Assembly (NCBI RefSeq): GCF_009857505.1
Contig: NZ_WWCP01000006.1
Coordinates: 1 to 64,000, forward strand
Direction: 5' to 3'
DNA: 64,000 nt
Source: Duganella lactea
GTDB lineage: Bacteria; Pseudomonadota; Gammaproteobacteria; Burkholderiales; Burkholderiaceae_D
Below the pieces are notes generated by a model. The model was not told where the DNA came from. It saw only the letters and a program-made list of their open reading frames with translations, and ran no database searches. The position numbers and the translations under genes are program-made. Positions 62,853-64,000 of the stretch are shown piece after piece. Within the stretch, counting starts at the first letter, position 1, and every line of letters begins with the position of its first letter.

Positions 62853-63794
62853 TCAAGCAGGCGTCTGGCCAGCGCCGCCCTCGTCCATGCGCAGCACCGC
62901 GCGCTGCAGCAGATCGCGCAGCCAGATCAGGCCGGGGTCCTGGCTGCGGTATTTGTGCCACTGCACCACCTGCTCCATGCGCTGGGCCTGCATCGGCATG
63001 GGCATCGGCAGCAGCGTCAGCGGCAAGCCGCGGCTGACCTCCCGCGCCAGCCGCCGGTGCACCGTGGCCACCCGCTCCGTGCCCACCACCAGATAGGGCG
63101 CCGCCAGGAAGCTGAACGACGTCACCTCGACCCGGCGCGTCAGGCCGGACCCCTGCATGAACATGTGCTCGAAGCTGCGGTCCATGCCGGGCGGCTGCAT
63201 CACCACGTGGCCGGCCGCCAGGTATTGCTCCAGCGTCATCTCGCCGCGCCGGGCGTGGACGCTGCGGTTCCACACCACGCAGCTGAACGCTTCGTCGAAC
63301 AGCGCGTCGGTCGGATGGTCGGGGGAGCAGTAATGCTGCGGAATCACCAGCAGGTCGGCGTCGCCCTGCTCCAGCGTGCGTTGCGGCTGGCGCGTCTGCG
63401 GCAGCAGGTGAAAGCGCACCTTGCCGCCTTCCTCCTGCGCCAGCGCCAACACGTGCGGGAACAGCACCGCCATCGAGAAATCCGACACGAAGATGCGGAA
63501 CTCGCGGTCCGACTGGGTGGCGTCGAAGTACGGCATGGCGGTGATGGTGGTGTTGACGCGCACCAGCACATCGCGCACCGCCTCCTGCAACACTTCGGCG
63601 CGCGGCGTCAGCTCCATCTGGCGGCCGACCTGCACCAGCAGCTCGTCATTGAAGTAGTCGCGCAGACGCGCCAGCGAACTGCTCAGCGCCGACTGGCTCA
63701 TGTGCAGTTGTTCAGCCGCGCGGCTGACGCTGCGCAGCCGGAACAACGCGTCCAGCGCCACCAGCAAATTCAAATCGAGCTTGTTAAAGCGCAC
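62853..63794 (-). CDS. LysR-family regulator (NahR/NodD-like branch)
   Basis: 313 aa. The N-terminus FNKLDLNLLVALDALFRLRSVSRAAEQLHMSQSALSSSLARLRDYFNDELLVQVGRQMELTPRA is typical of the branch that contains NahR, NodD and LinR. Effector domain of normal length. It is divergent from a gene that starts at 63,920, with a symmetrical site between, and convergent with the EthD gene. Likely controls the gene that runs off the window; the aromatic effector is a guess by branch. Confidence 0.92.
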   Translation of the reverse strand: MRFNKLDLNLLVALDALFRLRSVSRAAEQLHMSQSALSSSLARLRDYFNDELLVQVGRQMELTPRAEVLQEAVRDVLVRVNTTITAMPYFDATQSDREFRIFVSDFSMAVLFPHVLALAQEEGGKVRFHLLPQTRQPQRTLEQGDADLLVIPQHYCSPDHPTDALFDEAFSCVVWNRSVHARRGEMTLEQYLAAGHVVMQPPGMDRSFEHMFMQGSGLTRRVEVTSFSFLAAPYLVVGTERVATVHRRLAREVSRGLPLTLLPMPMPMQAQRMEQVVQWHKYRSQDPGLIWLRDLLQRAVLRMDEGGAGQTPA

Positions 63795-63816
63795 AGCGTC
63801 TCCTGATTTTTATATG

Positions 63817-63833
63817 TATCGACAATATCGATA
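63817..63833. promoter_or_regulatory. LysR-type operator
   Basis: TATCGA-CAATA-TCGATA, an inverted repeat that contains ATC-N9-GAT, the classical LysR-box form, in the 125 bases between the LysR gene and the divergent partial gene. Confidence 0.6.
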
Positions 63834-63919
63834 CGTCGAATGCATGCAATCAATTTTACACATACTCGCGGCGGCGGCAAACTCCAGACTCCACACAAAA
63901 ACAACGATGGAGACAATTT

Positions 63920-64000
63920 ATGAAGACCTGCCTCACCTCCCCCGGCGGTGTAGCGCTGCGCCGCGGCGTGCTGGCCGCCGCGCTGGCTGGCGCGCTGGCC
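63920..64000 (+). CDS. Start of an exported protein (partial)
   Basis: The ATG at 63,920 follows GGAG. The 27 codons present encode a positively charged start and an Ala/Leu-rich hydrophobic core (ALRRGVLAAALAGALA), a signal peptide. The body lies outside the window. Probably the target of the divergent LysR gene. Confidence 0.7.
   Translation, partial: MKTCLTSPGGVALRRGVLAAALAGALA

Overview
The window looks like the chromosome of a betaproteobacterium of the Oxalobacteraceae type (Duganella, Massilia or Janthinobacterium-like). This is inferred from the very GC-rich third codon positions from about 28.5 kb onward, the gene set for aromatic-acid catabolism, and the Gram-negative porin and outer-membrane signals. 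No rRNA, tRNA or CRISPR array was recognised by eye.

The window has two parts. From about 81 to about 28,480 the sequence is visibly less GC-rich, gene density is patchy, many products are unknown and broken genes occur: this is an accessory (genomic) island. Its left end holds a minus-strand defence-like operon: a 68-aa ORF, a 2119-aa protein with a DUF4297/Cap4-type nuclease motif, a STAND NTPase and a long repeat-like C-terminus (architecture of Avs antiviral STANDs), a 231-aa unknown protein and a KAP-family P-loop NTPase. The middle holds a LysR/alcohol-dehydrogenase pair, several unknown genes, an HNH nuclease, a string of orphan antitoxin-like regulators, a HAD protein, a lone lipoprotein and a lone flagellin facing an XRE regulator, and a decayed AbiEi/Fic gene next to an ordered array of six TGTC[T/G]GA sites. 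The right end carries three overlapping genes that match the gmtY-gmtZ-gmtX recombinase trio of gamma-mobile-trio islands, then a thymidine kinase.

From about 28.5 kb to the end the DNA is native-looking. First come a membrane-anchored HNH-like protein, a penicillin-acylase family hydrolase, a ParB-like protein, a SnoaL-like secreted protein and a three-gene LuxR/histidine kinase/response regulator operon. Then follows a large protocatechuate island: pobA and its AraC-type regulator, an IclR regulator, pcaHG, pcaB and a pcaC-pcaD fusion, vanAB with a MarR regulator and a periplasmic binding protein, pcaIJF with livHMGF, a second IclR regulator, a porin and a second binding protein. Together these convert 4-hydroxybenzoate and vanillate to protocatechuate and then to succinyl-CoA and acetyl-CoA, with dedicated uptake. 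Three intergenic operators with TGTGCGA half-sites tie the two IclR regulators to these operons.

The last 8 kb is a second, uncharacterised catabolic cluster: cyclase-family hydrolase, ornithine cyclodeaminase/mu-crystallin-like enzyme, a frameshifted LysR gene, an aldehyde dehydrogenase, a DHDPS-like aldolase, an EthD-domain protein and a LysR regulator divergent from a gene that runs off the window.
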